A DNA stretch of 64,000 nt from Salinibacterium sp. TMP30 (GCF_038397785.1 NZ_CP151642.1:2542001-2606000); one strand, 5' to 3'. Counted from the first letter of the stretch, positions 52,905-62,430 are shown. Notes: generated by a model from the sequence alone, not told the origin. Made by a program: numbers and translations.

Positions 52905-54362
52905 ATGACGGACAAGAATCCCGACAACGAAGTCCCGAGGTCTCCCGCTGTTCCCCGCGTCGCCAACACGCGCGCGATAGGAACGGTGGGGCAAGGTCTG
53001 ATCGCGGACGCACCCATCCCGAAGAGTCGCGTTCGCGCTTGGGCTTTATGGGATTGGGGCTCGGCAGCATTCAATGCTGTCGTCACGACATTCGTCTTCA
53101 GCACCTACCTCGCGAGTGGGTTGTTCATCGATCCGGAGATCGTTGCCGCCGCTGGCGATGACGCCAAAAACCCCGCCCTCGTGCTTGCCGGAGCCAACAA
53201 CACCACCATTATTTCTGGCGCGCTCACCATTGCCGGAATCCTTGTCGCACTCTTGGCGCCCATCCTGGGCCAGCGTTCCGACGGCTCAGGTCGTCGCAAA
53301 CTGTGGCTCGCCATCAACACCGGACTCGTCGTGGTCGCTATGGGCGCCATGTTCTTCGTGGCACCGATCCCCTCGTATATTTATCTTGGTGCCGCACTGC
53401 TTGCGGCAGGAAACGTCTTCTTCGAGTTTGCGAGCGTCAACTACAACGCCATGCTTGTGCAGGTCTCAACACCCACAACAGTAGGCCGGGTGTCGGGCTT
53501 CGGTTGGGGCATGGGCTACATCGGCGGCATTGTTCTGCTGATCATCCTGCTCGTACTGTTCATTCAAAACTTTGGCAGCGACACCGGCAACGGGCTATTG
53601 AACGTGCCCTTCGGCACTGAGGGCGGCGCGCTTGATGTGAGGTTCGCGATTCTTGCTTCCGCAGCGTGGTTCGCAATCTTCGCAATTCCCGTTCTCATCG
53701 CAGTACCCGAGATTCCGGCTGGGGCGCGAGAAAATCGGGTGAGCTTCTTCGCGAGCTACGCCAAACTCTTTGGCACCATAAAGGCACTCGCCAAGAAGAG
53801 TCCCCAGGTGCTCATGTTCCTGCTCGCCAGCGCGGTGTTCCGTGACGGACTCGCAGCGGTATTTACCTTTGGCGCGATCATCGCGGCGCAGGTATTTGGG
53901 TTCAGCCCGAGCGAAGTCATCTACTTCGCCGTCGCCGCCAACCTCGTAGCCGGTATCGGAACCTTTATTGGTGGCTGGCTCGATGACAAACTCGGCGCCA
54001 AGAATGTCATCATCGGCTCACTCGTCGGACTCGTGCTCGCGGGGCTCGCAGTGCTCTTAATCGGTGACGCCAAAACCGGGTTCTGGATTGCTGGGCTCTT
54101 CCTGACCCTCTTCGTCGGCCCAGTTCAAGCTGCCAGCCGCAGCTTCCTCGCCCGCATCACGCCGGCCGGGCGCGAAGGCGAAATCTTCGGGCTCTATGCG
54201 ACCACAGGCCGTGCCGTCAGCTTCCTAGCCCCTGGACTGTTCACTCTCTTCGTCGCCCTCACCGGAGACACTCGCTTTGGCATCATTGGCATCGTGATCG
54301 TCTTGCTGGCCGGGCTCGCCCTCATGCTCCCCGTCAAAGCGAAACAGTCCGTAATCGACTAG
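52905..54362 (+). CDS. MFS transporter, UMF1/Atg22-like
   Basis: A 485-residue membrane protein with about 12 transmembrane helices. A hydrophilic N-terminal extension leads into SRVRAWALWDWGSAAFNAVVTTFVF, the characteristic opening of the UMF1/Atg22-like branch of the major facilitator superfamily. The loop-2/3 motif is present as GQRSDGSGRRK. In eukaryotes Atg22 exports amino acids from vacuoles; bacterial substrates are unknown. It stands as a single transcription unit between hipBA and the marR gene. Confidence 0.85.
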   Translation: MTDKNPDNEVPRSPAVPRVANTRAIGTVGQGLIADAPIPKSRVRAWALWDWGSAAFNAVVTTFVFSTYLASGLFIDPEIVAAAGDDAKNPALVLAGANNTTIISGALTIAGILVALLAPILGQRSDGSGRRKLWLAINTGLVVVAMGAMFFVAPIPSYIYLGAALLAAGNVFFEFASVNYNAMLVQVSTPTTVGRVSGFGWGMGYIGGIVLLIILLVLFIQNFGSDTGNGLLNVPFGTEGGALDVRFAILASAAWFAIFAIPVLIAVPEIPAGARENRVSFFASYAKLFGTIKALAKKSPQVLMFLLASAVFRDGLAAVFTFGAIIAAQVFGFSPSEVIYFAVAANLVAGIGTFIGGWLDDKLGAKNVIIGSLVGLVLAGLAVLLIGDAKTGFWIAGLFLTLFVGPVQAASRSFLARITPAGREGEIFGLYATTGRAVSFLAPGLFTLFVALTGDTRFGIIGIVIVLLAGLALMLPVKAKQSVID

Positions 54363-54437
54363 CCAGCGGTCCGTACAGCGGGAGCCCCCACGCGTTTCGC
54401 CCGGTCGCGCAATCGAGGAGAGGAGTACTGTCAGTTT

Positions 54438-54914
54438 ATGGACACGCAACAACCCATCGGTTACTGGGTGAAACTTGTTGACCGGCTCATCGACGGCCTA
54501 TTCGCCACCACCCTCGAAGAACACGGAATAACCAGAAGACAGTGGCAGCTGCTGAACGTACTGTCGCAGGATGCGGCGGGGGTTGAGCGGCTCGACAGAG
54601 AGATCGCACCCTTTCTCAGTCCCGCGAACGCCGCCGTGCCTCCGGAGACCCCTGGTGCACACATGAGTTCGCTGGAGTCGTTGACCGAACTTGTCGAAAG
54701 CGAGTGGCTGACAACCGACGGCTCCCTCTACGACCTGACTGATCGCGGGCGTGCGGTCGTAGAGCGGCTCACGGCCGTCATCGCAGACGAACGCACACGG
54801 GCGACTGTTGGCGTGACTCTTGAACAGTACGAAACTGCCGTGACCGTCCTCGAGACGATGGCCCGCAACCTGAACCCCGAAGGCTTTACAGGGCCGCCAC
54901 CGCCCACACCATAG
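54438..54914 (+). CDS. MarR-family transcriptional regulator (possible crt regulator)
   Basis: A 158-residue winged-HTH protein of MarR type: an N-terminal dimerisation helix (VKLVDRLIDGLFATTLEEHG), the recognition region with TRRQWQLLNVLS, and the wing around LYDLTDRGRAVVE. An insertion of Pro/Ala-rich residues (FLSPANAAVPPETPG) enlarges the region before the recognition helix. It is convergent with crtEb, 5 bp away. In corynebacteria a MarR-type CrtR represses the crt operon. By position this could be the counterpart, but no operator was identified. Confidence 0.75.
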   Translation: MDTQQPIGYWVKLVDRLIDGLFATTLEEHGITRRQWQLLNVLSQDAAGVERLDREIAPFLSPANAAVPPETPGAHMSSLESLTELVESEWLTTDGSLYDLTDRGRAVVERLTAVIADERTRATVGVTLEQYETAVTVLETMARNLNPEGFTGPPPPTP

Positions 54915-54919
54915 CGGCT

Positions 54920-55777
54920 CTAGCGGATCAGCGCCCACCAGATCAGGAGCATCGTCACGAAAAACCCGGTGACGAAATTGAGGGCCAAGAACTTGCGCCA
55001 ACCGCGATTCGCTGACGCTGCTGTGGCATCCGTGATGGTCCAGAACGGCGCGCACATCGCGGCATACGGCAGGACCAGAATTGCTGCGAGTGGGCCAGGC
55101 CAGGCAGCAAAGAGTAAAAACACCCCACCGGCAAGGTAGGCGAGAACCGCAAATCGCGTCGTCGCGCGAGCGCCGATCACGGTGCCAATCGATGAGATGT
55201 CGGCGGCGCGGTCAGCCAGCACATCCTGCACCGCTCCGAACGCGTGCGATGCAATCCCCCACAAGAAGAACGCGGCGAGCACCGCCCACAGTTGCGGCGT
55301 AAACGCAGCCCCCGCCAACACCAGTGCGTAGATTGCTGGCGACACAAAGTGCGTACTTGAGGTCACAGAATCGAGGAAGGGACGCTCCTTGAAACGCAGG
55401 CCCTTCGCCGAATACGCCACCACGGCGAACATGCTGACGAGCAACACGAGCCAAGACAACGGGTTGCCGACAACCACGAGATACGCAATGAACGGGAGTG
55501 GCGTGACCGCAGCGGCAATGAGCGTCGGCCGGTGCATCCGCGGGGCAAGCAACGCACCCTCAACCCCGCCCTTGCGCGGGTTTCGGAGGTCAGATTCATA
55601 GTCGAACACATCGTTGATGCCATACATCGCCAAGTTGTAGGGCACGAGAAAGAAAATCGTGCCCAACACAAATGTGAGATCGATCGTGCCCGTCGTCAAG
55701 AAATACGCTGCCGCGAAGGGGAACGCAGTGTTCACCCAGCTGAGCGGGCGAGACGACAGGAAGAGATCCTTAAGCAT
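54920..55777 (-). CDS. crtEb: Lycopene elongase / UbiA-type prenyltransferase
   Basis: About 285 residues; start at the ATG at 55777, overlapping crtYf by 8 bp. The longer frame to 55903 is out of context. About eight transmembrane helices and the two Asp-rich prenyl-diphosphate motifs are visible: NDVFDYESD in the first and DVLADRAAD in the second. CrtEb adds dimethylallyl units to both ends of lycopene, giving the C50 chain of flavuxanthin and decaprenoxanthin-type carotenoids in the membrane. It is the last gene of the crt operon. Confidence 0.88.
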   Translation of the reverse strand: MLKDLFLSSRPLSWVNTAFPFAAAYFLTTGTIDLTFVLGTIFFLVPYNLAMYGINDVFDYESDLRNPRKGGVEGALLAPRMHRPTLIAAAVTPLPFIAYLVVVGNPLSWLVLLVSMFAVVAYSAKGLRFKERPFLDSVTSSTHFVSPAIYALVLAGAAFTPQLWAVLAAFFLWGIASHAFGAVQDVLADRAADISSIGTVIGARATTRFAVLAYLAGGVFLLFAAWPGPLAAILVLPYAAMCAPFWTITDATAASANRGWRKFLALNFVTGFFVTMLLIWWALIR

Positions 55778-56087
55778 TGGTGCCTTTCCGGGAGTCGCGC
55801 GAACCGAGCAGTGTCCACAAGCACGGAAGTGCAACAACGGCCGCGATTGTGTAGGCGAAGTCTTCAAGCGGGGCGACTCCGATGAAGGCACCACTAATGG
55901 CATCCGCGCTGTACCCGACGAGACCGACCGAGATCATTATGTTGTCGAAGACCGCAGTCATGATCAGGAGGATGCCCGCAGTGATCGCGATTGCGTGCCA
56001 CTGCGGAGTGCGCCGAGTGGCGACCGCAGTGATCGCAAGCGCGACAACGAGAGCGAGAAAGACCGCGTTGAGCAACCAGTAGGTCAT
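55770..56087 (-). CDS. crtYf: C50 carotenoid epsilon/gamma-cyclase subunit, CrtYf-like
   Basis: A 105-residue membrane protein with three predicted helices and the lycopene-cyclase-domain motif A-P-L-E-D-F-A-Y in its second half. These short heterodimeric cyclases need both subunits. Its ATG overlaps the crtYe stop (ATGA). Whether the product is an epsilon (decaprenoxanthin) or gamma (sarcinaxanthin) ring cannot be decided by eye. Confidence 0.85.
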   Translation of the reverse strand: MTYWLLNAVFLALVVALAITAVATRRTPQWHAIAITAGILLIMTAVFDNIMISVGLVGYSADAISGAFIGVAPLEDFAYTIAAVVALPCLWTLLGSRDSRKGTNA

Positions 56088-56401
56088 GCTGCGACCACCT
56101 TGGTGCGGGTCAGGGCGCCGTAAACGTTCATGGTGAGGTAGCAGAGCAGAGTCAAGAAGAAGACTTCTTCGAGCGGCACCTCAGGGGCGATTAATAGACC
56201 GGTCATAAAGTCCGTTTCACCGCGGAAGAAGATGCCGAGCCCCACCCCGAAGAAATCCCACACGAGAAAGAACACAACCCCCGCGACCAGAACGATCGTT
56301 GCGCGACGTGCATCTCGCCAAAAGAACAGCGTGAACCGTCGATCAAGCACCACCATGCCCGTCAGCGAAATTAGCAGCGCAACAAGGTAGAGAACGATCA
56401 C
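56084..56401 (-). CDS. crtYe: C50 carotenoid cyclase subunit, CrtYe-like
   Basis: A 105-residue membrane protein with three helices and the cyclase motif V-P-L-E-E-V-F-F. It starts with a GTG two bases after the crtI stop codon. It is homologous in pattern to CrtYf (P-L-E-[DE]) and is its obligate partner. Length and order crtI-Ye-Yf-Eb match known C50 clusters of Micrococcales and Corynebacterium. Confidence 0.85.
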   Translation of the reverse strand: MIVLYLVALLISLTGMVVLDRRFTLFFWRDARRATIVLVAGVVFFLVWDFFGVGLGIFFRGETDFMTGLLIAPEVPLEEVFFLTLLCYLTMNVYGALTRTKVVAA

Positions 56402-56403
56402 GG

Positions 56404-57981
56404 CTACCCTCGCGGCCCAGACTCAACCTGCGCAGCGAGTGGCTCAGGAAGCGGACCAGGAGAGGTATCGCCGCGCAATCGCTTAACGAGTACCTCGGCA
56501 CTGATAAGACACATCGGCAGTCCGATACCGGGAATCGTCGAGCCGCCAACATAGTAGAGGCCCTTGACCTTTTTACTCACATTGCCCGCGCGGAAGAAAG
56601 CACTCTGCTTAAGCGTGTGTGCTGGGCCCAGCGCGGTACCGCGCCAGGCGTTAAGGTCATCGGCAAAGTTGCCCGGGCCAACCGTGCGGCGAACCGTGAT
56701 TCGCTCGGCAAAATCAGGGATGCCGGTCCAGTCACCGATTTGAGCGATCACGTTGTCGGCGAGCATTTCGATTCGAGTGTCCCCATCACCATTGAGCTCA
56801 CCGCGACCGATGCTCGGGTCGGCAGGAATCGGAACCAGCACGAAGACGTTTTCGAAGCCATCCGGTGCAACATTCGGGTCAACACCACTGGGCTTGCAGA
56901 TATAGAGGGAGGCTGGCTCGGGCACGGTCGGGTTGTCTCCGAAGATCGCCTCGAAGCCTTCTTGCCAGTCCTTCATAAACAACAGTGTGTGGTGCTCGAG
57001 TTCGGGCAGTTCTCCCTTGACCCCCAGATACAACAGCAGCGCGCTAGGGCCAGGGATCTTCGTGTCCCAATACGACGCCGGATAGGTCTGTTCCTCAGCG
57101 GCGAGCAACTGGGTTTCGGTGTGGTGGAGGTCCGCGGCCGATACAACAATGTCGGCGTCGGCGAACTGGATCGCGCCGTGAGCATCAACGTATTCGACTC
57201 CCGTGGCAACACCATTGGCGGTCACGATGCGAGTGACCTTAGCGTTGGTGCGGATCTCAACACCGGCGCCCCGAGCAACGTCGGCGATGCTCTCGATCAC
57301 ACGAGTGAACCCACCCATGGGGTAAAGAACGCCGTCGGCGAGGTCGAGGTGGCTCATGAGGTGATACATGCTGGGCGTGAGATACGGCGACGATCCCAGG
57401 AAGACCGCCGGGTAGCCCAAAACTTTGCGCAGGCGGTCATCTTTTACCGTGCGGGCCACGAGCCGCGAGAGCGGTTCAATCAGCAAGCGGATGAAGCGGG
57501 CTGCCTTAGCGAGCACCGGTTTTGTCGCGCTCGTGCGTAGGTCAGCGAACGTCGTGTAGAGGAAGTACTGCTTAGCGAGTTCGTAGGTTTCTTCCGCCGA
57601 CTTCAGGTACTTCTTCATTCGAACAGCTGAGCCAGGCTCGATGCTTTCGAACAGCGCAAGGTTCTCGTCAAGGTCTGTCGAAATATCGATTGGCGCGGTT
57701 TCGTCCTCGAAGTAGACCCGGTAACCAGGATCGAGGGTTACCAGCGATAGTTGCTCTTCAGCACTCGTACCCATGAGCTTGTAGAAGTGGTCGAACACTT
57801 CTGGCATCAGATACCACGAAGGGCCGGTGTCGAACCGGAAACCATCATGCTCCCACGATCCGGCACGACCGCCTACCGCAGGCAAACCTTCAAGGAGCGT
57901 GACCCTGTGGCCTTCCTTAGCGAGCAAAGCAGCACTCGCAAGTCCTGCAATACCTCCACCAATAACAACGACGTCACTCAT
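56404..57981 (-). CDS. crtI: Phytoene desaturase
   Basis: A 525-residue FAD-dependent desaturase turning phytoene into lycopene. The N-terminal dinucleotide fold has VIGGGIAGLASAALLAKEG and then PAVGGRAGSWE. RFDTGPSWYLMP follows, and the C-terminal CrtI signature around YYVGGSTIPGIGLPMCLIS closes the protein. It is complete. The ATG overlaps the crtB stop (ATGA). Confidence 0.94.
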   Translation of the reverse strand: MSDVVVIGGGIAGLASAALLAKEGHRVTLLEGLPAVGGRAGSWEHDGFRFDTGPSWYLMPEVFDHFYKLMGTSAEEQLSLVTLDPGYRVYFEDETAPIDISTDLDENLALFESIEPGSAVRMKKYLKSAEETYELAKQYFLYTTFADLRTSATKPVLAKAARFIRLLIEPLSRLVARTVKDDRLRKVLGYPAVFLGSSPYLTPSMYHLMSHLDLADGVLYPMGGFTRVIESIADVARGAGVEIRTNAKVTRIVTANGVATGVEYVDAHGAIQFADADIVVSAADLHHTETQLLAAEEQTYPASYWDTKIPGPSALLLYLGVKGELPELEHHTLLFMKDWQEGFEAIFGDNPTVPEPASLYICKPSGVDPNVAPDGFENVFVLVPIPADPSIGRGELNGDGDTRIEMLADNVIAQIGDWTGIPDFAERITVRRTVGPGNFADDLNAWRGTALGPAHTLKQSAFFRAGNVSKKVKGLYYVGGSTIPGIGLPMCLISAEVLVKRLRGDTSPGPLPEPLAAQVESGPRG

Positions 57982-58844
57982 ACGCGAGGACTCACCCCAA
58001 TCGCGGCGGCCGCAGCCAACCGAAGTTTGACAACATCAGGAACGCGCACACGGGTGCGCACCAGGTCACTAGCCGGAGTCGCCCGGATGCGCTTCGACAG
58101 CTGTGCAAAGAGGGAGTGCGCGAGCGCAACCGCCTTCTTGCTGCTGGAGGGAAGTTGTGAGCCGATTACAGCATCCCGCAGGTCGGCATCTAGGTCATCG
58201 AGAAGTCGAACTTTTTCTTCCTCGGTGAAGGTCGCAATATCGATGCCAGGGAAGTAGCTTCTGCCGAGTGTTTCGAAGTCGTCGGCCAGATCGCGCAAGA
58301 AGTTAACTTTTTGGAACGCTGCACCGAGCGCGCGTGCGCCGTGTTCGAGTTTGGCGCGCTGCTCGTCGCTGACATCATGCCCGTGGAGGAATGCGCACAG
58401 ACACATGAGACCAACGACCTCGGCCGACCCGTAGACGTAGCGCTCGAAGCTTGACTGATCGTGCACCTTCTGGCTGAGATCCATGCGCATCGACTCAAAG
58501 AAGGGGGCCGTCAGCTCGGCACCGAATGACACTTCGCGGGCGGTCAAAGCAAAAGCGTGAACGATGAGATTCGAGCTGAAACCGAGCTCCATCGCGTTCT
58601 CGGTTTCGCGTTCGAGTTCGTTAAGTTGGCGCGTAGTGGCAACTAGGTCAAGGCCAGCCTCCTCAGCACCGCCGTCAACAATTTCGTCAGCGATCCTCAC
58701 GAGTGCATAAATGTTCTCAACGTGCTGACGAACCTCCATCCCCAACAGGCGGGAGGCAGCAGAAAATGACGTCGAATAGCTGCGGATGACAATGCTCGCA
58801 GCGTCTTCAGCGACCCGATCGTAAAGCTTGAGGCGTGTGCTCAC
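57978..58844 (-). CDS. crtB: Phytoene synthase
   Basis: A 288-residue squalene/phytoene synthase joining two geranylgeranyl diphosphates. The first Asp-rich motif is DEIVD at residues 53-57. The second metal-binding region is QKVNFLRDLADD near residue 190, and YSTSFSAASRLL is the usual N-terminal block. It starts with a GTG at 58844 and is first in the crtB-I-Ye-Yf-Eb operon. crtE, expected upstream in related clusters, is missing; idi is divergent instead. Confidence 0.93.
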   Translation of the reverse strand: MSTRLKLYDRVAEDAASIVIRSYSTSFSAASRLLGMEVRQHVENIYALVRIADEIVDGGAEEAGLDLVATTRQLNELERETENAMELGFSSNLIVHAFALTAREVSFGAELTAPFFESMRMDLSQKVHDQSSFERYVYGSAEVVGLMCLCAFLHGHDVSDEQRAKLEHGARALGAAFQKVNFLRDLADDFETLGRSYFPGIDIATFTEEEKVRLLDDLDADLRDAVIGSQLPSSSKKAVALAHSLFAQLSKRIRATPASDLVRTRVRVPDVVKLRLAAAAAIGVSPRV

Positions 58845-58950
58845 GCGCGCCGACTTTCTGACTGCCAGCGCACATTAGTTAGGCTGTGTTCACGGCGGCA
58901 CAGCGCGTGCGTCGTTCCGAATCTATCCACATAGGCAGACTATCGCGATC

Positions 58951-59484
58951 ATGACTGAATTCTCTGAGCAGGTCGTACTCCTCTCCAACGCAGGCGAGCA
59001 CATTGGGGTCGCTGATAAAGCCCTCGTGCACACGACCGACACCGCACTTCACCTCGCGTTCTCCTGCCACGTCTACAACGCTGACGGCCACGTGCTCGTC
59101 ACACGACGCGCGCTCAGCAAACTCACCTGGCCCGGAGTGTGGACCAACTCCTTCTGTGGGCACCCGGCCCCCGGTGAAGACATGGCTGACGCACTTATTC
59201 GGCGGGCACGTTACGAACTGGGAATTACCATCAGCGACGTCGAGCTTGTGCTGCCCGACTTTCGCTACCGTGCCGTCGATTCCTCCGGCATTGTCGAGAA
59301 CGAGATCTGCCCCGTGTACCGTGCAGTGACCGCGGATCACGCCGCCCCTAACCCCGACGAGGTTGCCGAATTCGAGTGGGTTGACCCACAATCGCTGCAT
59401 GCCGCCGTGGCCGCAACGCCGTTCGCGTTCAGTCCTTGGCTGGGGTGGCAGTTGGAGCAGCTCGATAAGCTCGGCGCGAACTAG
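58951..59484 (+). CDS. idi: Isopentenyl-diphosphate delta-isomerase, type I
   Basis: A 177-residue Nudix-fold isomerase interconverting IPP and DMAPP. The active-site Cys is in TWPGVWTNSFCGHP and the catalytic Glu in VENEICPVY. His and Glu metal ligands are also seen (HTTDTALHLAF; EDMADALIRRARYELG). It supplies the DMAPP needed by CrtEb and by GGPP synthesis, and is divergent from crtB with a 106-bp shared promoter gap. No ribosome site precedes the ATG, so a leaderless transcript is likely. Confidence 0.93.
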   Translation: MTEFSEQVVLLSNAGEHIGVADKALVHTTDTALHLAFSCHVYNADGHVLVTRRALSKLTWPGVWTNSFCGHPAPGEDMADALIRRARYELGITISDVELVLPDFRYRAVDSSGIVENEICPVYRAVTADHAAPNPDEVAEFEWVDPQSLHAAVAATPFAFSPWLGWQLEQLDKLGAN

Positions 59485-59526
59485 CCCCATCCGCTAGGTG
59501 CGGCAAACGCGAACCCTCGACGCCCC

Positions 59527-60132
59527 CTAGCCCCCGATAGACCCGGCGTCGTTCGCCCGCACGTCGGTGAGGTGGAAGTTCTTAAAGCTGCGGCTCGCCG
59601 TCGGGCCACGCTGACCCTGATAGCGCGAACCGTACTGGCCAGAGCCGTAGGGCGATTCAACGGGGGAGGTCGTTTTGATGAAACACAACTGCCCGATCTT
59701 CATCCCGGGCCAGAGCTTAATCGGCAGGGTCGCCACGTTGCTGAGTTCGAGCGTGACATGACCCGAGAACCCGGGATCGACAAAACCCGCGGTGGAGTGG
59801 GTGAGCAAGCCGAGTCGCCCGAGCGAGCTTTTGCCCTCAAGGCGCGCGGCGACATCATCGGGCAGCGTCACGAGTTCGAAGGTGGAGCCGAGCACAAACT
59901 CTCCGGGGTGAAGAATGAACGGCTGGTCGGCATCCACCTCCATCAGATGAGTGAGATCGGGCTGATCTTCTGACGGATCGATGAAGGGGTATTTGTGGTT
60001 ATCAAAGAGTCGGAAGAAGCGGTCTAGCCGCACATCAACGCTCGATGGTTGAACCATGTCGAGATCGAGAGGTTCGAGGCCAATGCGACCAGACTTGAGT
60101 TCGGCCCGGATGTCGCGATCACTGAGAAGCAT
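59527..60132 (-). CDS. dcd: dCTP deaminase (dUMP-forming type likely)
   Basis: A 201-residue trimeric enzyme of the dCTP deaminase/dUTPase fold. Key elements are [11 protein letters not shown], the catalytic region [19 protein letters not shown] with its general-base Glu, and the C-terminal [14 protein letters not shown], which closes over the nucleotide. Actinobacterial Dcd proteins are often bifunctional, turning dCTP to dUMP directly. Convergent with idi. Confidence 0.92.
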   Translation of the reverse strand: MLLSDRDIRAELKSGRIGLEPLDLDMVQPSSVDVRLDRFFRLFDNHKYPFIDPSEDQPDLTHLMEVDADQPFILHPGEFVLGSTFELVTLPDDVAARLEGKSSLGRLGLLTHSTAGFVDPGFSGHVTLELSNVATLPIKLWPGMKIGQLCFIKTTSPVESPYGSGQYGSRYQGQRGPTASRSFKNFHLTDVRANDAGSIGG

Positions 60133-60187
60133 GGCCTAAGACTAGCGAGTCGCTGGAGCCAAAGAGAGGCCCCGCACGCAAAGGAGT

Positions 60188-60220
60188 GAAGCTGCGAGCA
60201 CTAAGTGAGCACGCAGCTTC
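60188..60220. promoter_or_regulatory. Dyad in the dcd-padR divergent gap
   Basis: GAAGCTGCG (60188-60196) pairs perfectly with CGCAGCTTC (60212-60220), with an inner CACT-A-AGTG dyad. It lies 40 bp upstream of the padR start. Without a U run, it is as likely an operator for PadR as a terminator. Confidence 0.4.
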
Positions 60221-60259
60221 CTTCCGTCTGGGGCTCATGCTTGCCCTACGATTAGGGGC

Positions 60260-60832
60260 ATGTCGACGACAACTCGCTTGGTCGTGCTCGGCGCTGTGCA
60301 TCAGTTTCAGCCTGTTCACGGCTACTTTCTCCGCCGCGAGCTCACGGCTAGGCACATCAACGAATGGGCGAACATTCAGCCTGGCTCCATCTACAACGCG
60401 CTTCGTTCGCTCAAGAACGATGGCTACCTGGCGGAGAATGGAACCGAAACCGCCGGCAATCGCCCTGAGCGCACCACCTACCGCATGACAGACGAGGGCG
60501 AAGTCGAGTTGCTGCGGATGCTGCGCAACGCGCTCTGGAACGTCGAAGTCTTCGACACCAAACCTGTCATGGTGCTCACGTCATTCATGTATGCCCTGCA
60601 GCGTGAAGAAGTCCTTGCGGGGTTGTTGCACCGAGTAAGTGAAATCGATGTTCGAATCACCAGCAACACCCGCCACATTGGAGATGTCGCGACCTCGACA
60701 TCGACGCCCCGCTATGTGCGCGAAATTTTCGAACTCGCCACCGCCCGCCTGCGCGGCGAGCAGCAGTGGGCCCGAGACATGATCGAACGTATCCGTGGCG
60801 GCGACTATGTCTTTGCCAGTGAAGAGGACTAG
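60260..60832 (+). CDS. PadR-family transcriptional regulator
   Basis: A 190-residue PadR: winged HTH (GAVHQFQPVHGYFLRREL...NIQPGSIYNALRSLKNDGYL), then an Arg-rich wing and a C-terminal coiled-coil dimerisation region (Vir_C-like, about 95-180). PadR proteins usually repress a neighbouring transporter or detoxification gene; here neither neighbour is an obvious target. Its stop overlaps the convergent lipoprotein stop by 4 bp. Confidence 0.85.
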   Translation: MSTTTRLVVLGAVHQFQPVHGYFLRRELTARHINEWANIQPGSIYNALRSLKNDGYLAENGTETAGNRPERTTYRMTDEGEVELLRMLRNALWNVEVFDTKPVMVLTSFMYALQREEVLAGLLHRVSEIDVRITSNTRHIGDVATSTSTPRYVREIFELATARLRGEQQWARDMIERIRGGDYVFASEED

Positions 60833-61494
60833 TAGGTGCGTGTGGGGTTCGCGAGGCGCACCTCATCGAGAGCCGCGTTGGCAACGTCGGTGGTAAGGCT
60901 GAGACTCGTTCCTGAGGCGTGAATCCACAGGTCACCAACAAGGTAATGGGTGTCTGCGGTGGTGCTCACCATGTTCTCGCCTGATAACTCGAGCGTTGTG
61001 ACCCCGCCGCTGGTAGCACCAAGGAAGCCCGAGGCGAGAAGTGCGGCTTTGAGGTTTGCTGCGTCGGTGTCAGTGATATCGGTGACGGTGAGGCTGAAGC
61101 CACCATCAGAGTTAGGCACACCCCAGACACAGTTTTTGGCAATCGATGCGTTTGAGGCTGCTGTGCCGATCTCGGGTAGTTCGTCACCACGGATCGGCAC
61201 CGAGTCATCATCACCCAGCACTTGAGTGCTGTCCGAGAACAAACTCTTGGCAGAGCTCAACGGCAGCATGGTGTCGCAACCCGGAATAATGAGCGGCTCA
61301 ATTGTGGGGAGCGGCGTTGAGGTTGCCGTTGTGGTGTTCGTGGGGGTCGGAGCTGAACTCGACGCTGTTTGCGCAGTCCCGCCACCGCATCCGGCGAGCG
61401 CAACTAGCAGCAGCACTGCGGATGTCGCAGCCGCTGTCACCGTCGGGCGACCCTGCGTCGCAGCCACCCTGTTGCTTGCGCTCCTAGCGTTCAT
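60829..61494 (-). CDS. Predicted lipoprotein of unknown function
   Basis: About 221 residues from the ATG at 61494; the frame extends to 61584 without support. The signal peptide ends in the lipobox L-A-G-C with lipid Cys36. A Ser/Thr linker follows, then a globular part with two Cys (PGCDTML; NCVWG) that could form a disulfide. The domain resembles small extracytoplasmic DUF-type lipoproteins of actinobacteria; I do not name a family. Confidence 0.7.
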   Translation of the reverse strand: MNARSASNRVAATQGRPTVTAAATSAVLLLVALAGCGGGTAQTASSSAPTPTNTTTATSTPLPTIEPLIIPGCDTMLPLSSAKSLFSDSTQVLGDDDSVPIRGDELPEIGTAASNASIAKNCVWGVPNSDGGFSLTVTDITDTDAANLKAALLASGFLGATSGGVTTLELSGENMVSTTADTHYLVGDLWIHASGTSLSLTTDVANAALDEVRLANPTRTY

Positions 61495-61595
61495 GCCTGA
61501 AGCGTAGCCCTGCCCAGTGTCGCAGGGGAAGAGAGTAGTTTCTACTGTGGAGAATCTGGTTCGTGGCCTGACGAGAACTCGCAACTATTCGTCGA

Positions 61596-62291
61596 TCATG
61601 ACTCGGGCTGCTCCCCGCTCGGTTCAGGGGCCACCTGGTGTGGGGTTGTCTGGTCTGCGCGCAATCGGTGCGCTACAACAATTCCGCCAATGGTGAGCAC
61701 GCCGAGCGCGCCGAGCGCAATAAAGAATCTGCCGTCGAGCGCCGCTCCATAGGCGCCGACGGCGACATACGCGATCGTTCCGGGGATGATCCCGATGACC
61801 GTACCGAGGGCATAGTCTCGAATGCGCACAGCCGTGAGCCCGGCCGTGTAGTTGATAAACGTGAATGGGATCACCGGAATAAGTCGCACCCCGATCACCG
61901 AGAGCAGACCCCGCCGCCGCAACATCTCGTCTACCGCCCGTACTCGCCCGCCGGTAAATCCTTCGACGGCATCCCGGCCAAGCAGCCTGCCAAGAACGAA
62001 GGCGAGCGTTGCCCCAAGAAGGGCCCCCAGTATTACGACGACAATCCCCACGGCCAGTCCCCAGACCGCCCCGGCAGCAATGCTGATGACGGTCTTCGGA
62101 ACTGGGGCGAGAGTGAGCAGGGCGAAACCGACGATGAATCCTGTCACGCCCAAAATCCCCGCACTCTCGGTCCACGAATGAATCTGTTCCAAGGACGGAA
62201 GGTGAAGGGTAAGCGCCACGACGACAACGATGAGGAGAAAGACGGCTAGCGCGCCAGCTCGCCACAGGATCGCCGCGCGGGTCTTATTCAT
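61596..62291 (-). CDS. TVP38/TMEM64-family (DedA-like) membrane protein
   Basis: A 231-residue inner-membrane protein with about five to six helices and the SNARE-associated/VTT domain. The signature region is ATLAFVLGRLLGRDAVEGF, followed by LLSVIGVRLIPVIPFTFINY. Members are linked to lipid scrambling or export and envelope maintenance. It is apparently a single gene, 101 bp upstream of the lipoprotein. Confidence 0.85.
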   Translation of the reverse strand: MNKTRAAILWRAGALAVFLLIVVVVALTLHLPSLEQIHSWTESAGILGVTGFIVGFALLTLAPVPKTVISIAAGAVWGLAVGIVVVILGALLGATLAFVLGRLLGRDAVEGFTGGRVRAVDEMLRRRGLLSVIGVRLIPVIPFTFINYTAGLTAVRIRDYALGTVIGIIPGTIAYVAVGAYGAALDGRFFIALGALGVLTIGGIVVAHRLRADQTTPHQVAPEPSGEQPES

Positions 62292-62430
62292 TGGCCAATG
62301 CTACGTCCGCGACGGCTACTGCGCCTGGGGTGTGGCGCGCTGAGCCCAGCCAGCTCGTTGACGTTCGAGATGCTGCCGCCACCGGAGTGATCGGGAATGT
62401 TCATGCCAGCAGGCTAAACCCACCTACCTG

